Positions 10,958-23,485 of a stretch of 64,000 nt of DNA are shown piece after piece. Made by a program: the position numbers and the translations under genes. Source of the stretch: Uloborus plumipes. Its lineage: Eukaryota; Arthropoda; Arachnida; Araneae; Uloboridae. The DNA lies in contig JAXGGA010000458.1 in the NCBI GenBank assembly GCA_038373865.1, positions 62,001 to 126,000 of the forward strand, given 5' to 3'. Positions within the stretch are counted from its first letter, which is position 1; every line of letters starts with the position of its first letter. The notes beneath the pieces are model-generated. The model was given only the letters and a program-made list of their open reading frames with translations. It was not told the DNA's origin and made no database searches.

Positions 10958-11169
10958 GAGTCAAGTCGGATCCCTTTCAGTTCGGTCGCAGAGCCTATTC
11001 CTTCGCAAAACTTAAAAATTTATAATGCTCCAATTCCGAGAAGGGCCCCTCCAGAATTGGGTCTTTAGTTTCCGACTAGCCTGACATTGCTTCTCATCGA
11101 ACCTGGACTCATATCTTCCTGGACCTCTTTATCATCTTCTCTGGCCTGTTAATCGTCTGATTCGTCACA

Positions 11170-11505
11170 GATCGAGTATATCAACGCCTCCTAAATACTA
11201 AATGCCTACTGCTTTCTAGTTTTCAGACAGGGCACAGAGTGAAATTTCTCCCTCGGTTCACGAAGCACTGCCATCTATCGGAGTTCTTCGAAACAGAGAA
11301 AATAAACCTTCGGTTGATTTCAAAATTTAATTTTAAAAATAAACTAATCAAACATTTTATTCGAATATTGTTCATGGATTTATTACCATAACAACGGCAT
11401 CATTGGATTGCCACAAGGTGGCGCTCAAAGTGGAACAACTATCTCCCGTATTGAGGCAAATGTAGTAGGCATTTAGTATTCGGGAGGCGTTGGTATATCT
11501 GAGAT
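11170..11505. repeat. Inverted repeat, ~40-bp arms with ~250-bp spacer
   Basis: The arm at 11170-11210 (GATCGAGTATATCAACGCCT...) pairs with 11464-11505, with about 36 of 40 positions matching. The shared core is ACTAAATGCCTACT. It is a possible fold-back or MITE with no clear target duplication. The spacer has no coding signal. Confidence 0.55.
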
Positions 11506-12469
11506 CGCTTGGGATAAGGCCCCTATATAGCGGCTCTAGCTTGGGATATAAGGACATTCTACGCACTTGATTGAATTAGTGGTTCGTTTAGTTACTGTAC
11601 AACGAGATGAAGAAGAGCATCATATTAGACTTTTATGCCTCGTAACTCGGTTGTACCACCACGTGTATCTCACTAGAAGTGGCTCAACAAAACACTAAAA
11701 ATTCTTTTGATTTAGGATTTTTCTTGAATGGTCATTTTGCTTTCATTTTTAATCACATTCTTATACAGTTAGTATTCGTTAATTCGAGAACGCTTAAAAC
11801 GAATTACTTCTAAAATGCACTACATTTCCGAGCTCGTCCTCTTTTTTGTTGTTCGTCGAAAAAGATGAATTATAGTACAAACTTTATATTAGAAGGTAAA
11901 AAAATGATTTTAAAGGTCCTTTGGAGTTCGTTTTAAAAAGGTTAGACTGCATCAGTGTTGTCTTTACGTATGCAAATTTTCGTTTCATTCTGTCAATTCC
12001 TTCTTGGTTCATTTTTTTTATTATAGAGTGTATCTATAAAACATAAGATTCGTCACAACTTCGAAAAAAAAAGGTGTGTGGTATCTTTTAGGCAACAAAC
12101 TGGTCTAGCACAATCATTCTTTAGAATAACACTCCTTTTGGCAATCGCTGGAATAAACCCTCCCGACATTTCAACATATGATTTCTCTTTTTTCCGGTCG
12201 CTAAGTGACAAAACACTCAAAACATAGCTGATATGCGAAATACCATCTTTAGATATTTTGATACAAATCCAATAGATTTTTACCGATCCGCGGTTGAAAA
12301 TTTAAATTTATACTCATAAAATCTGCACTTAAAGTAGAAATAAAACACATACCCATGAAAGTGACAGTGAAACGCAAATCAAGTAAACAGATAAATTATT
12401 AGAGGGTTGTTACATTCTGTACAGAATCTGTATTCCTGCTTCCCAAACTGAAAACAAGATCATCAGCTC
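11506..12469. other. AT-rich DNA, nothing recognised
   Basis: No open frame or repeat could be supported in this stretch. Confidence 0.45.
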
Positions 12470-12720
12470 GGCCGAGATCGGAAATAAATTTCAATGGCAC
12501 CGCAAGAGAATGTTTGTGGCAATAAAAGATTCTACCCGGGCGATTTATGCGAGCTAATGCAGTAAAATAAGAAATAAAAGGGGCATTTTATATGATTATT
12601 GTCACAGCTTTGTTCTTTTTCTTAAACGTGCGGACTTGCTCGATGACATTATTTCGAGAATTCATTACGTTTATGGGATGCAAGAGCTATCAAAGTGGAA
12701 CAGCCATTTCCAAATAACTT
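12470..12720 (+). repeat. Old dispersed repeat, copy B
   Basis: It carries GGCAATAAAAGATTCTACCC, CGGGCGATTTATGCGAGC, TAATGCAGTAAAAT and ATGATTATTGTCACAG, then TTTGTTCTTTT and GACATTATTTC, in the same order as copies C and D at 36140 and 40460. Non-coding. Confidence 0.5.
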
Positions 12721-13663
12721 TTCCCTATCGTTGGCAACAAAAAGAGGTTTCTCGCGTGGAGATATTAATAAAACTCTCCGGCGCATCATGCGAAATTCAA
12801 TAAGGCATGGTAAAGTGCAAAAGTTAATAAGGACTCCATAAAAATAAATTGAATTATTTTAGTATGAAAAAAAATTTTACTTTTCTATATCAAATAAACT
12901 CTGTACATGACCTTAAAGTGAAAATTGTACGTATAAGCGATTTTTATATTCAGTGATGTTTATGAGATTCACTGTTTGTGGAAGAAAGAAGAATTGAATT
13001 GAGCAAAAATATCAATAAAACACACGTTTTCAAATAAAAACCGCACAAATAACAGCTGTTGGTGGTTATAATTTTCTTGTTAAGTGTATTGGTCTGAATA
13101 TTTTATGTAAAATTTTACACTTGTGTGTAACATGTATAGTTTTCTTTCTAAACTAAAACTTAGTTACTCTTATAATGCAATTTCAAAGTTGTAGCTTGTA
13201 GACCATGTTCGCAGCGTAGTTTTTAAAAGGTGGCACATAAATTGAAGTTACTTTTAAAATGAGAAACAAATCTGGGTTAACTGTTTTTATTTCTAGGTGA
13301 CTAATACCATGCTCAAATAAAAGTAAGTATTTAAGCAGAAAGAAATTTAAAGGAAACGAATTGCAATAAACATGTTTTCGCTCCTGCGCAGGCATGGCTC
13401 TATTTGGTTTACAAAAAAAAAATGCTGTTAGCAGAACAATGTATATTGCTAAAAAAAATATATATAGTGGTGGAGTGTCCGCAGTTACTCTGCTACATTA
13501 ATTTGAATATTTTATTCCTTAGGGTAGAATTATAAATAATGAAAAATGCAATGCATATTATCACCAATTGCATGATTAAAAGAGTATCATTCTCTTAAAT
13601 TTATTAGAACTACAGTGAATTTGGTTAAAAATAAAGAAATAGTCTTTCAGAAAATGTATCACA
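12721..13663. other. AT-rich DNA, nothing recognised
   Basis: No supported feature. Short ORFs on the minus strand lack homology-like motifs. Confidence 0.45.
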
Positions 13664-13664
13664 T

Positions 13665-13843
13665 CAGGCCCGCCATTAAGGGTGGTCGGGGGGGGGGGGG
13701 GCAATTAACCCCCCTGGCTTTGAGAAATCAATGTATTTACATATAAGTGGGCATGGTTTTTGTTGTTTTCGAAAGAAATTGCATTGTATTTGCACCTATT
13801 GACCCCCCCCCCCCCAGGAAAAACTTGAAATGACGAAGCCTGA
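13665..13843 (+). mobile_element. MITE with G-run and C-run, copy 1
   Basis: Ends AGGCCCGCCATT and AATGACGAAGCCT are rough inverted repeats. A run of 14 G (13688-13701) sits near the left and 13 C (13803-13815) near the right. The middle, around AATCAATGTATTTACATATA, matches the inverted copy at 21790-21981. Two copies in opposite orientation with the same ends support a dispersed short element. Confidence 0.6.
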
Positions 13844-16438
13844 CTCACAACTAACTAAAAATTCCAGTATATTAAACCCATGCAAATTGAAGTATATTTT
13901 TACAGGAAAATCAAAACTACTTTTGCCGTAAAGTGTAATCGTTGCATAAAATGTCGGCCGAGTGAGATAATGTCTTCTAATTCAGCCACATGCAATGTAC
14001 TGCAGATGCATGATTTACAATGCAATATCACCAACTTGTGAGGCAAAAATATAAGAGACTCTGTTTTGGGAGTAGATACCTTATTATACTCGGTTACTTT
14101 AAAATAGGCTTGGAAATTTTGCGTCGTCTCCATGGAAACCGTACGAAAGAAAACAGCTCCACTCTCTTTTATGCACTGCTGTTGGGGCATTTCATTTATT
14201 TTATGTCTATTGAATTAGGCTTACGCTTGAATTTATATACTCATGTCTCAGTTATTTCTCAACGTTTTCTACTCAATCATTGTTTTTTCAATAGAATAAT
14301 AGTTCACGCACCATTTTTGACCTTTTGCATTTAATCATTGTTGCAAAAGCTAAGTGGGGAAAAATTCCTTTGCATCGTAACTATTACAACTATCAGGGGA
14401 AAAGTGCGGAGAGTGGGAAATTAGTTTTACAAACTCTCGTCTCACAGGGTAAAACGTACTAGCCACCTTTGCTCAGCTTAAGCTTTAAATAGCCTTGCAT
14501 GCTATTTGCAGCAATGTGTTTTTAAATAGTGTATTTTTGGTGTACGCATTCAGTTAAATCGGATAAAATAAAAAAGAAATTTTTTGAATTATAGCTTCAA
14601 GTTTCGTTAGCTTTGTAAATAATGCGTTTTTGGGGTGCTCTTGGAAGGTGTAGCATATTTCTTAACATATAGAATAGTACTTAAACAGGTAAAAAAAATC
14701 TTCAAATGAAAATATTACTGTCGTAGGGTTTACAGTTAATGTTAGTGATTTCTCTTTTGGTTTTTAAAAGAAAAATAATAAAGAACGAAAAAATATAAGG
14801 AATTAAACATTTTATAAGTTTATCACAAAGTTTAAATTAATACTTTCACAAATTCTTTTTCGAACTATTTTATAAGGAAAAAAGCGTAGGAATTGAGACA
14901 TTTTGCCCCCCCCCTTCCCAGTAAGTATTCGTTTATATTTCAAATACTAACTTTCATCTCTTTAAATTTAAAGAAAAAAGGCTTATTTATTTTGAGCTTT
15001 ACTTTAAATTTATTTATATATCTAATAAATATTTTAGTAAGCTGTTCTTTTAATTAATGTCTTGCAAATAAAAAAAAAATAATCAGCTACTACAAATTAA
15101 TAAGTGCATTTAAACTTTTGCAACGTAAAATTTAATTTGAAGATTTCAGTAAAATGTTCTGTTTGAAAGAAGGAAAGAAAATGGAAAACGAAGAAGGTTA
15201 TTTGCTTTTTATTTATTTAAATATTGTACTTGAGTAAATGTTTTTTCTCAAATAATTTAAATAGAAGATCTAATGTTATAAGAGTGCTTGTATTTCAACA
15301 TATCATTTATTTATTATATTTAAATTGAACATTTCAGTAAATTGTTATTGCTTAGGACAATTTAAGTAAACTAAAAGAAATTATTGTATTTGTAGCTTTA
15401 GGCTACTATTTGTTTAAACAAATCTAGTTCTAGATTAAAATTATGTAATCAAAATAAAGCGACATGTTTTGTTTTTGTTCTTTTATTCTTTAGACAGAAT
15501 GATTCAAGGAAAATTTCGGTCTTTCATGCTTCAGGGTATTAAAAGGACTTAAAAATTACTTCTACAATAAAGAAAAAATAATTTGAGGAAAGAAAATTAA
15601 AATATTCAGGGAAAAAATGAAACTTTTTTTTACTTTAGAACTTAGGAGCAAAAATGTGGCGCCTCTTTTTAACTAATCATATAAGGAAATATATTTTTTG
15701 GAGATTAATCTAAGTACAAACAACTTTTCTGCAAAAGCTTCGTTGGTTTACGGATGTAGCTCTAAAAGTAAGTTAATTTATTAAACCCTCGAACCAACTA
15801 AGATTAAATCAAAATTTAGTTTTCGCTTTTGTTTTGAAAACTCAGCGGAAACTTTTCTGCTACGGTATTAAGCATGAAATAAAGAAAAAAAAAGTGCGAG
15901 AAAATGATAAACAAATATTGCATTTAACTTTAAAATAAAATGTATTGATGTTATGAGGTTGACTGTTTTGACAAATTCCAGTTGGTTTGGTGAAATAAAG
16001 ATGGTTTTGTTTATTTGGAAAAAATGGAATGCCACACTAGGGGGAAATTTTCAAACTTTTTCTGTACCATCATCCCCCGTTTAGTAAGAAAAATATTTAA
16101 AATAGTTCAGTAGTATACCGAATATAAAATAGAATTGCACCTGGTGAATAGAATCCATACCTATTTTATTTAACAAACTATTATCAAGCAGAAAGTGGAA
16201 ATTCATTATTACGGTCATCAAACAAAATAACAGCAATTTTTTTAAACGAAGAATTCAAAAATACGCACAAAATAATCGGAAGTAAATATACAAAAAGTAT
16301 TGCAGTGGCCGGAATCATCAATTGATGCTTTTAAAAGTTTATTTATATCTGGTCCTCTAATTCCGTACATTTCAGCCACAAAATTACAAGTTAAGTTTTA
16401 TCAGTTCGTACCCTTTTTACTTTCTTCTATATCTAATA
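13844..16438. other. AT-rich DNA, nothing firmly recognised
   Basis: A 104-codon plus frame (14020-14334) overlaps a 96-codon minus frame, and neither has recognisable motifs. At 14121 GTCTCCATGGAAAC resembles an RFX X-box, but one site proves nothing. The rest is A/T-rich. Confidence 0.4.
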
Positions 16439-16965
16439 GGGTTGGTTAAGGTAAGTGGGTCCCCGTTTTAGAACAGTTCGTTTTTAAAGCCTTAAACAGC
16501 AGCTTTAAAGCACAACAGTTTAAACTTGTTGACTTATTTTATCTTGGACATTATTAATAAACACAAGTTCAGCATTATTTCCTTAAAAATTGCTTTAAAT
16601 ATTTTTAACTATCGTATTCTTTAAAAAATGACGTGAGGGGAAATGGAGGCCACCCCCAATTTATTTATAATTAAAGTGAGCATATCCAAAAAAGGGGTTT
16701 AGGGGTCCTACCTGATAAAGTATGTAAAATTTTAGTAGGAAATATTTTTTTGTAAATGTATTCATTAACGAGATATCTATTTACATTTAAATGTGTATGA
16801 CAGAAAATTATAAAGCTGAATACAAAACAATTGTATCTGTGAAATTCATTAGAAGCCGTTAGGCATATTTTTTGCTTTTACATATAAATTAGTGTTGAAT
16901 AAACATAATAGAGTCGATTAAGAGCAATTTTGGTAAAATTAAAAAAAAAAAAAAATATATATATA

Positions 16966-18388
16966 CACTGGCGGAAAAAAAAATCCCAACACCAAGAAAA
17001 AATTAATGTAGAGTAATGAAATTTGGGTAATGCAATTGTCTAAGTGACATGTTTAATTTACTAAATGTACAAGATCACTGGCTAATTTAAGCTCAAGACA
17101 ATACTGTGAAATTATGTTAATTTAATAGAGGGTGTAACCTCCAGAATTTTGAAGGTAAGCCTGAAAGCGTGCATGCATTATGTCATACAGGTGCCGAATG
17201 TCACTTTGTGGTATGAAATGTCTTGCTTGTTGCACTTGTTGTGTCAATATTAGGACCGTCATTGCTGACTGTGGATGATGCTCCTAGGTGCCGTCCAATG
17301 ATATCCCATACGTTATCAATTGGAGACAGACCTGGTGATTTTGCAGGTCATGGTAACATGTCAGCATTCTGTAGAGCACATTGCGTTACAGAAGCGATGT
17401 GAGAGCGAGCGTTATCCTGTTGGAAAACTCCCAATTGAATGCTACTCATGAAGATCTGTACTACTGGTCAAATTACCAGACTGATGACAAATTTTTAGTC
17501 AGTGAGTTTAGGATAACCACAAGGGTGCCCCTGCTGTTGTTGGAACTTGCTCTAGAGACCATGACTCCAGGTGTGGGTCCCGTGTGTTTAGGCCGTAGAC
17601 CGCTTGAACGCCGGCGGTCCCCTGACCTCCTTCTGACCAATATACAGCCACCACTGGCACTAAGGCAGAATCTGTTTTCATCAAAAATTACAACAGATCT
17701 CCACTCCGACCTCCAGTGAGGTCTGTCTTGGCACCACTGCCGTCGGAAACGGCAATGGTTTACAGTCAATAGAATACCGGCTACATTCTGCCTGGCTCAA
17801 AGCTGTTCTTGAAGTAAACAGTTTCTTACCGTTCCTTGGGTCACGACGGTACCAACTGCAGCTCGAATGTCAGCAGCAGATGCAGTACGATGCGCCACAG
17901 TCGTACGCAAGATTCGGCGATCTTCCTTCTCAGTCGTCCCACGTGGCAGCTCGGAGCTCGATCTTCTTGAGGTAGTAACATCCCTTGACCATATAGCTTT
18001 CAATAATCATGCATGGTGGAAACATTCCACCCCAAGTCTTTCTGCAATATTGCGAAATGAAAATCCACCTTCTCGTAGCCAAATTAATCGACCTCGTTCA
18101 AACTCGGTGAGCGGTTGATAATGGCTTCTTCGTCTTCTTAAAGGCATTTCTGGCTAACATGAATGCAATTCGTCAAATTTCACGGAAAAATAATACTCAC
18201 GAGCTTTATAACACGCTTTTAAAACAAGCCTTATTTTCATGTTCTGAGTGACACCAGCTGCGCCACATTTATGCGCGGAGCGCGAAATTTCAATCGATGT
18301 CATCTTTTAGTTGTATAAACACGCCTACCAAATTTCGTTTATCTAGCCCAAGTCTTTCTTGGTGTTGGGATTTTTTTTCCCGCCATTG
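16966..18388 (-). mobile_element. Decayed Tc1-type transposon, minus orientation
   Basis: The 1,423-bp element is flanked by TA at 16964-16965 and 18389-18390. The ends are imperfect inverted repeats of about 34 bp (left CACTGGCGGAAAAAAAAATC; right, read inward, CAATGGCGGGAAAAAAAATC). It carries one dead transposase on the minus strand. Confidence 0.88.
17122..18147 (-). pseudogene. Tc1-family transposase, multiple stops and frameshifts
   Basis: The minus strand begins at an ATG (18147) with PLRRRRSHYQPLTEFERGRL and a helix-turn-helix region (GGFSFRNIAERLGVE), then a stop. It resumes with DRRILRTTVAHRTASAADIR (second DNA-binding region). The catalytic part includes VVIFDENRFCLSASGG (the SDE Asp region), GPTPGVMVSRAS, FQQDNARSH (second Asp) and LSPIDNVWDIIG, and the frame ends in a GGYTLY-type terminus at 17122. 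The last acidic residue is Asp where Tc1 usually has Glu. Spacing is 32 rather than 34 residues, and a stop replaces the Trp of the usual LPWPAKSP motif. It is clearly inactive. Confidence 0.85.
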
Positions 18389-18563
18389 TATATATAGGTT
18401 GAAAGAAAATGGAAACACTTAATGGCAGAGGCTATTTGAAGCTTGCTGAGAGAGAAGCATTATCATTTCATCCTCAGTGATAATTCTAACATCACTTACA
18501 TTAAACCAATAAAAAGTGTAGCTACTTCTATTCTTTCTATAAAATTTAGCAATATTTTTTTCA

Positions 18564-20277
18564 TCTCTACTAATAATAAAGCTGAAGGTTTGTCTCTCTT
18601 TCTGTCCTTCTGTCTGTCTGTCTGTTACGCGCGTAGCGCCAAAACCGTTCGGTCGATTTTCATTCCACTTGGTACAAAATTAGTTTGTAGCATGTAGTTT
18701 TGCACCTCGAAGCGATTTTTCGAAAATTCCATTTCGTTCTTTTTCTATTCGAATTCTAAGCGGAAATTCGATAAAATAGGGAAGAAATATTTCATACACA
18801 TTTTCAAGTCTTATGTCATTCGAAAGCTTGAAATTTTCTGCACAAAATGAAGTTTTTTCGAAGTTTCTACGATCATCAGGAAAGCTGTAACGATTGTTTT
18901 TAGAATCCCGGAATTCAAGGCTTACCTTCAGTAAAGCAAGCCAAACGATTCTAAATGTAATAGCTCGAGGATAAAATTTGTTTGAAAAGAGAGATGAAAT
19001 GAATTATTTTATCAACGGAAATCAACTTTTCATGTTGTTACCATGGTTACGTGTTCATACTTATTTTTGTTTCGTTCTTTTTCCAGCGTTGCCAGACGTA
19101 GTATTTTTGATACTACGGTTGTATTTTTTCGGCCCAAATAAGGAGCGTAGTATTTTTCCGGCAACCCTGTTTCCAATATTCTAATGACTTAATTAAAAGA
19201 TTTGGCGGATTTTTTTTTTTTTTCATTTTAATAGATTTCGCATTTCAGCAACATTGATTTTGGCAACGTTTGGAAACAGTAGTATTTTGTAATATTTTTT
19301 TTAGAGGAGGCGTAGTTTTTTTTTTAAATTCTCTGGCAACTCTGTCTTTTTCCCGGTGAAAACGCTTTGGGACCTTACTTGGCGCGTTTTTGTGTGTCTC
19401 GCGGAAGTGAAAGCTTTGAGAGAAACTACGTAAAATAGCCAGGGTTACCACGCTTGGCGCGCCGATCGCCCATCTAGCGAGAAAAGGGTACCTAAAGCAC
19501 AGATTAACCAAATATCGTATCAGTTGCGATATTGCATCGTTCTTTTTAAAAGTGTTTCATTTCGGAAAATGTATTGTTTTGTTTTTTAAGCTAGGAAAGA
19601 AAACTTTCTTCTTCTTTTAAACTTTGGTGAGATTTCTGTTAGTTTCTGTGAGCAACAAAATTGTTCTTATTTTCTCTTTTGGCTTATTTTTGTACATCTT
19701 CCCTTGGGGTTGCATTCGAATGTTCCAAGGGGGTGTTTTACCCCTTTTATGGAGTAAATCAGTGTTCATTTCAATGCAGACAAAAGTGATATGAATTGGC
19801 CCGACCACTTGGCAATATATCGCCAAGCTTTTGGTCGTCCAGCATTTGCCGCTAATTTGGCGACATATCACCAAGTTGGCGAAAAAAATTGCTTTCTTTT
19901 TGTATTTGGACTCAATTTGGCGCTATTGGCGATATTTTGCGAAAAATTCACTGAATGATGTTAAAATCGGCGATATTTAGGAGATTAATCATTGTAAAAC
20001 ATTTTTTTTTTGCATTGTTTCGCGGCAAACTAGAGATATAAATGTTTGAACTGTTATCTTGCTCACTCCAAGCACTATTTTAGCACTTAAGGCATCTACT
20101 AAGAAATTTACACATAAAATTAAGTAGCGTGGGGTCCATACCAGATTTTTATATCATACTTTGAAGGAATTATAGTTGAATTACAACTAAAATAGAGCAT
20201 TTTTTCTGCTATATCAATTATTTTACAAATGAACTTTTAATTTTATACCACGGGCAAAGCCGTGCGGGTACCGCTAG
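18564..20277 (+). mobile_element. Helitron-like non-autonomous element A
   Basis: It starts TCTCTACTAATAATAAAGCT directly after an A and ends CCGCTAG directly before a T, with a small GC hairpin (CACGG/CCGTG) about 10 bp upstream of the end. These are the rules for Helitrons: 5' TC, 3' CTRR, A|T insertion and no target duplication. A run of CTGTCTGTCTGTC and an ACGCGCGTAGCGCC phrase near the left end are common in arthropod Helitrons as I recall them. No Rep/helicase coding is present. The right part has several TTGGCGATAT-like motifs (19806-19965). Confidence 0.65.
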
Positions 20278-21059
20278 TTTGTATCATATTTTAAAATTAG
20301 AACTTCATAATACTTTATATTTTTCTCGGATGCAAGTTTCCCAAATACATAGTTATCAGCTTGTGCAGTTTTTGTAGCTGAACCATCAATTCCTTCGAGG
20401 TCTGCATCATTATCTTCCATTTCACCTTAGAAATTGCTTCATCAGAACTGCTTTTCATTTTGAAATCAACATTATTATGAGGGAACCCACTTTTCCCATA
20501 GTGAGGGGACCCACTTACCCTAATAGGGAAAAACTACGGTGTAGGTGGGACCCATCTCTATAAATACTTACAAATAATACTTTGCGTAAAAATTCTTATT
20601 ACAACTTCATGTTAAACTCTACAAGAAAATTTAATGAACATAGAAAAAATAATAAAAACTAATCTTGAAACACTTCTTTGAAAAATGTCGCTAAAACTCA
20701 CGAAAAAAATTTTTTTGACAGTTTTTTGACATAACTTATATGATCTGCAAATTTTTTTTCATGAAACCCAAATATATGCAAAACTAATCACTGTGATAAA
20801 ATATAACATGAGCAGTATAAAAAAGTATAAAAACCATAGGAGTATTTCAGTTTTAAGGGAGGTGGCCCACTTACCAAAACCAACCCTATATAGAAAAAAG
20901 TATTGTGTGCGTGAATTTTCGAATTTCGACGGATTTTCACGTTTTGAGGTGTGCTGAACATTTTTTGGAGAATGCCTGTCTGTCTGTGTGTCTATATGTG
21001 GTGACTATTTTTTTGATATCGCTCTAGAGCAAAAACTACTTCGTGAAATCGAACGCCCC

Positions 21060-21455
21060 CACTGTAAAAAATGAATGTTGTTTTTACAGTAAAATGCAGC
21101 TAATTTTGTAGTAACAAACTGTAAAAATTGCTAATTTTACACTAATAAACTGTAAAATTGTTGCTTTACAGTAATTAAGTGTAAAATTGCTAATTTTAGT
21201 TTTTTACTGTGCATTTTGCAATTTTAAACTGAAACCTCTGCTGCCTGTATTATACTGTTGTTTTTACAGTATAACACAGATAATTTTGTAGTAATAAACT
21301 GTAAAATTGTGGCAATAAACTAACATTGCCGCTTTACAGTAATAAGCTGTAAAATTGCTAGTTTTGCAGTTCATTACTGTGCATTTTACATTTTAAAACT
21401 GGAACCTTTGCTGCCAGTATTATACTGTAAACACAACGGTTTATTTTTTGCAGTG
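21060..21455. mobile_element. CACTG-family MITE, copy 1
   Basis: The ends are CACTGTAAAAAATGAATG and, inward from the right, CACTGCAAAAAATAAACC. The interior is a series of imperfect palindromes of the type CTGTAAAATTGCTAATTTTAC alternating with AATAAA, plus a TTATACTGTTGTTTTTACAG junction. Eight further copies or pieces occur in the window. Confidence 0.8.
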
Positions 21456-21789
21456 CATGTGAACTGGTGCCCATTAATTTTGGAGGGAATTCCTCCAAGG
21501 GGGTTGGGGGGTTGTGATCAGGGTTGCCAGATTTAAGAACTGTAAATACGGGACAGGCTCTTGGGGGGGGGGGGGGATTGAGAGATGAAGTCTAAAGTTC
21601 GAATTTTTGCAACCTTGACTTTGATATTAAACGTTTCTCACAAATTTAAACGAAGAAAAAAAGAACACAATGATCATATGAATAAAAACTTCATTTTTTA
21701 CCATTACATGGTTATTTTTTGTCATGAATATTGGTGGGGAAAGGTTTTCCACTAATTATTGTGAAAATTCGTATTTCCGTGTTCATGAC

Positions 21790-21981
21790 GCAGGCCCGTC
21801 ATTTCAAATTTTGCCGGTTGGGGGGGGGGGGGAGAGGGAGAGGTAAATTATACCAAATTTCAATGTAAATTATACCAAAAAAAGCAAAAGCCACGCCCAT
21901 TTATATGTAAGTACATTAATTTCCAAAACCAGGGGGGAGGCCATTGACCACCCGTCCTGATGTCCCAAATGACGGGCTTGT
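21790..21981 (-). mobile_element. MITE with G-run, copy 2 (inverted)
   Basis: The ends CAGGCCCGTCATTT and AAATGACGGGCTTG are inverted repeats. The inner part is the reverse complement of the copy at 13665, sharing a TACTTACATATAAATGGGCG-type core. The G run (~13 G) lies near the left. Confidence 0.65.
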
Positions 21982-23284
21982 CTTGCGTGAGAGATATAAT
22001 AGTCGCTTCTACTGATGACTAATGTTTAGTATGTACTTTTTCAAAAAACTAGACGAACCAATGGGGAAATTTGAACTCAAAATATTTTTAAGGAGTCATT
22101 AACAAAAATTTTGATTACAATTGAGTAGGCAGAATTAAACCTTACTATTTGAACTCACTATAAGAAGTTAACCTAAAACAAATTAAAAAAATCAGTATTC
22201 AATATTTTTTGGGGAAAAACTGTACAGTTTTGTCAATATTAGAACATGATAATTATTTTTATATAACCTCGGAAAATTCCTTTATTTTAAATCATATTTG
22301 CTACTAGATTTTACTGCTGCAATAATTCTTTCTAAGTTTTGATGGTCTTTAGGATGCCATAAAACTCACTGTAGGGCAATTATTACAGCAATGCGTCTGT
22401 TTTACATATTTTTCGGTTTAAAAATGTTAGAAGTTTATTATTTATACTAATTTTTTGTCAAGAATTTTAGTTTTGGCAGCACTTTGAAGTTGGAAATGGA
22501 ATATTTAACTTTTGGCAAAGCAAATGGTCAATCTTTCAACGTTGGTAAGTTTCAATTTTTTTCTTTAGATAACTGTTTTAAAGGAAGAATATTGATTATT
22601 ACACTTTAATTCAATATTGTAAATTGCTAAAACGAGTGTTTTCATGTAAATTAAGTGATTTATGTTAAGTTCAAAAATGCACTGTTCTATGTAACATAAC
22701 TTACCAAAAACATGTTAAAGTTCATGATGTGCATAAACAAAGGGCAATGCAATGTTAACAATGCTATATTTTCAATGCTATATTTTTATAACAATGCTAT
22801 ATCTTATAAGTGTATGTTAAGCAAATAGTTAAAGTTTTTTTAAAAATATTGTCTATTTAATTTTTTGTGCTACAATCAAAACGTGTAACTTAAGTTACCA
22901 ACACATGCAGGTAATGTAAGTTACCCAAGTAGAACTCAAATACTTGTATTTATAAAGAAAGTAAATTGTGAAATAAACCTATGTGGCAAGTAGGAGTAAT
23001 TTATGCAAGAATTCTTCTGAATTTGTACTGTATTTACTTAATTTAAATTAATCATATTTCTTAAAATGTCTTTATTTGTTAATAAGATTACAATACACCT
23101 CTATTATAAATTATATGTTTCTTTTTGGCTTTTGAGATATTAATTCTCTCTAAACAATATCACTGCATTCAGAATATTTAGGAGTAATGTACTATAAATT
23201 ATTCAAAAATGACTTCTGTTATGATTTAAAGTTATCAAATATGTTTTAGAAGTAACAAATACAAAAATATTTTATCTCTTACAG

Positions 23285-23485
23285 GTGAAATGCATTTTAT
23301 TCTGCATTAAAATGCCACTAAACTCTGCAGAAAAGATGCGCTGTAGAAGGGGTATGAGAAAAGTCATGCGGATATCACAGATTTTTAAATATAAGTCCCT
23401 CTTTATGGTATTGAAATATGTTAGAAAAAGCAAAATTTATCAATTATACTTTCTGAAGTTCCGCACATTGACAATGACCATTTAA
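23285..23485 (+). other. Short open frame with an MPLNSAEKMR motif, possible decayed exon
   Basis: A frame of about 66 codons starts just after TTACAG, a possible splice acceptor. It contains MPLNSAEKMRCRRGMRKV. Several transposon-associated animal proteins begin with a similar M-P-x-x-x-A-E-K-M-R-R-Y-R motif (recalled, not searched). The rest is not recognisable. It lies in the interior of the hAT-type element, so it could be a remnant of an element-borne gene. Confidence 0.22.

Larger units (their letters stand above)
16439..20886. mobile_element. TA-flanked inverted-repeat element, host of two nested insertions
   Basis: The left end GGGTTGGTTAAGGTAAGTGG is mirrored at the right by sequence that reads inward GGGTTGGTTTTGGTAAGTGG. 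Both are flanked by TA (16437-16438 and 20887-20888). Nested inside are a Tc1 transposon (16966-18388) and a Helitron (18564-20277); without them the element is about 1.3 kb. Inner copies of CCCACTTACC and GGGTCCC near both ends suggest subterminal repeats. No transposase is visible. The TA duplication fits the Tc1/mariner group, but the superfamily is not settled. Confidence 0.65.

Noticed and set aside
14115..14140. RFX X-box-like GTCTCCATGGAAAC
   Set aside because: A single imperfect site with no promoter or gene nearby; expected by chance in 64 kb.
14020..14334. 104-codon plus frame overlapping a minus frame
   Set aside because: Both strands are open by chance, no recognisable motif, and no codon or splice support.
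5606..19965. Shared TTGGCGATAT motifs in the array tail and in Helitron A as a functional link
   Set aside because: Short AT-rich motif with different contexts; not enough to claim common origin.
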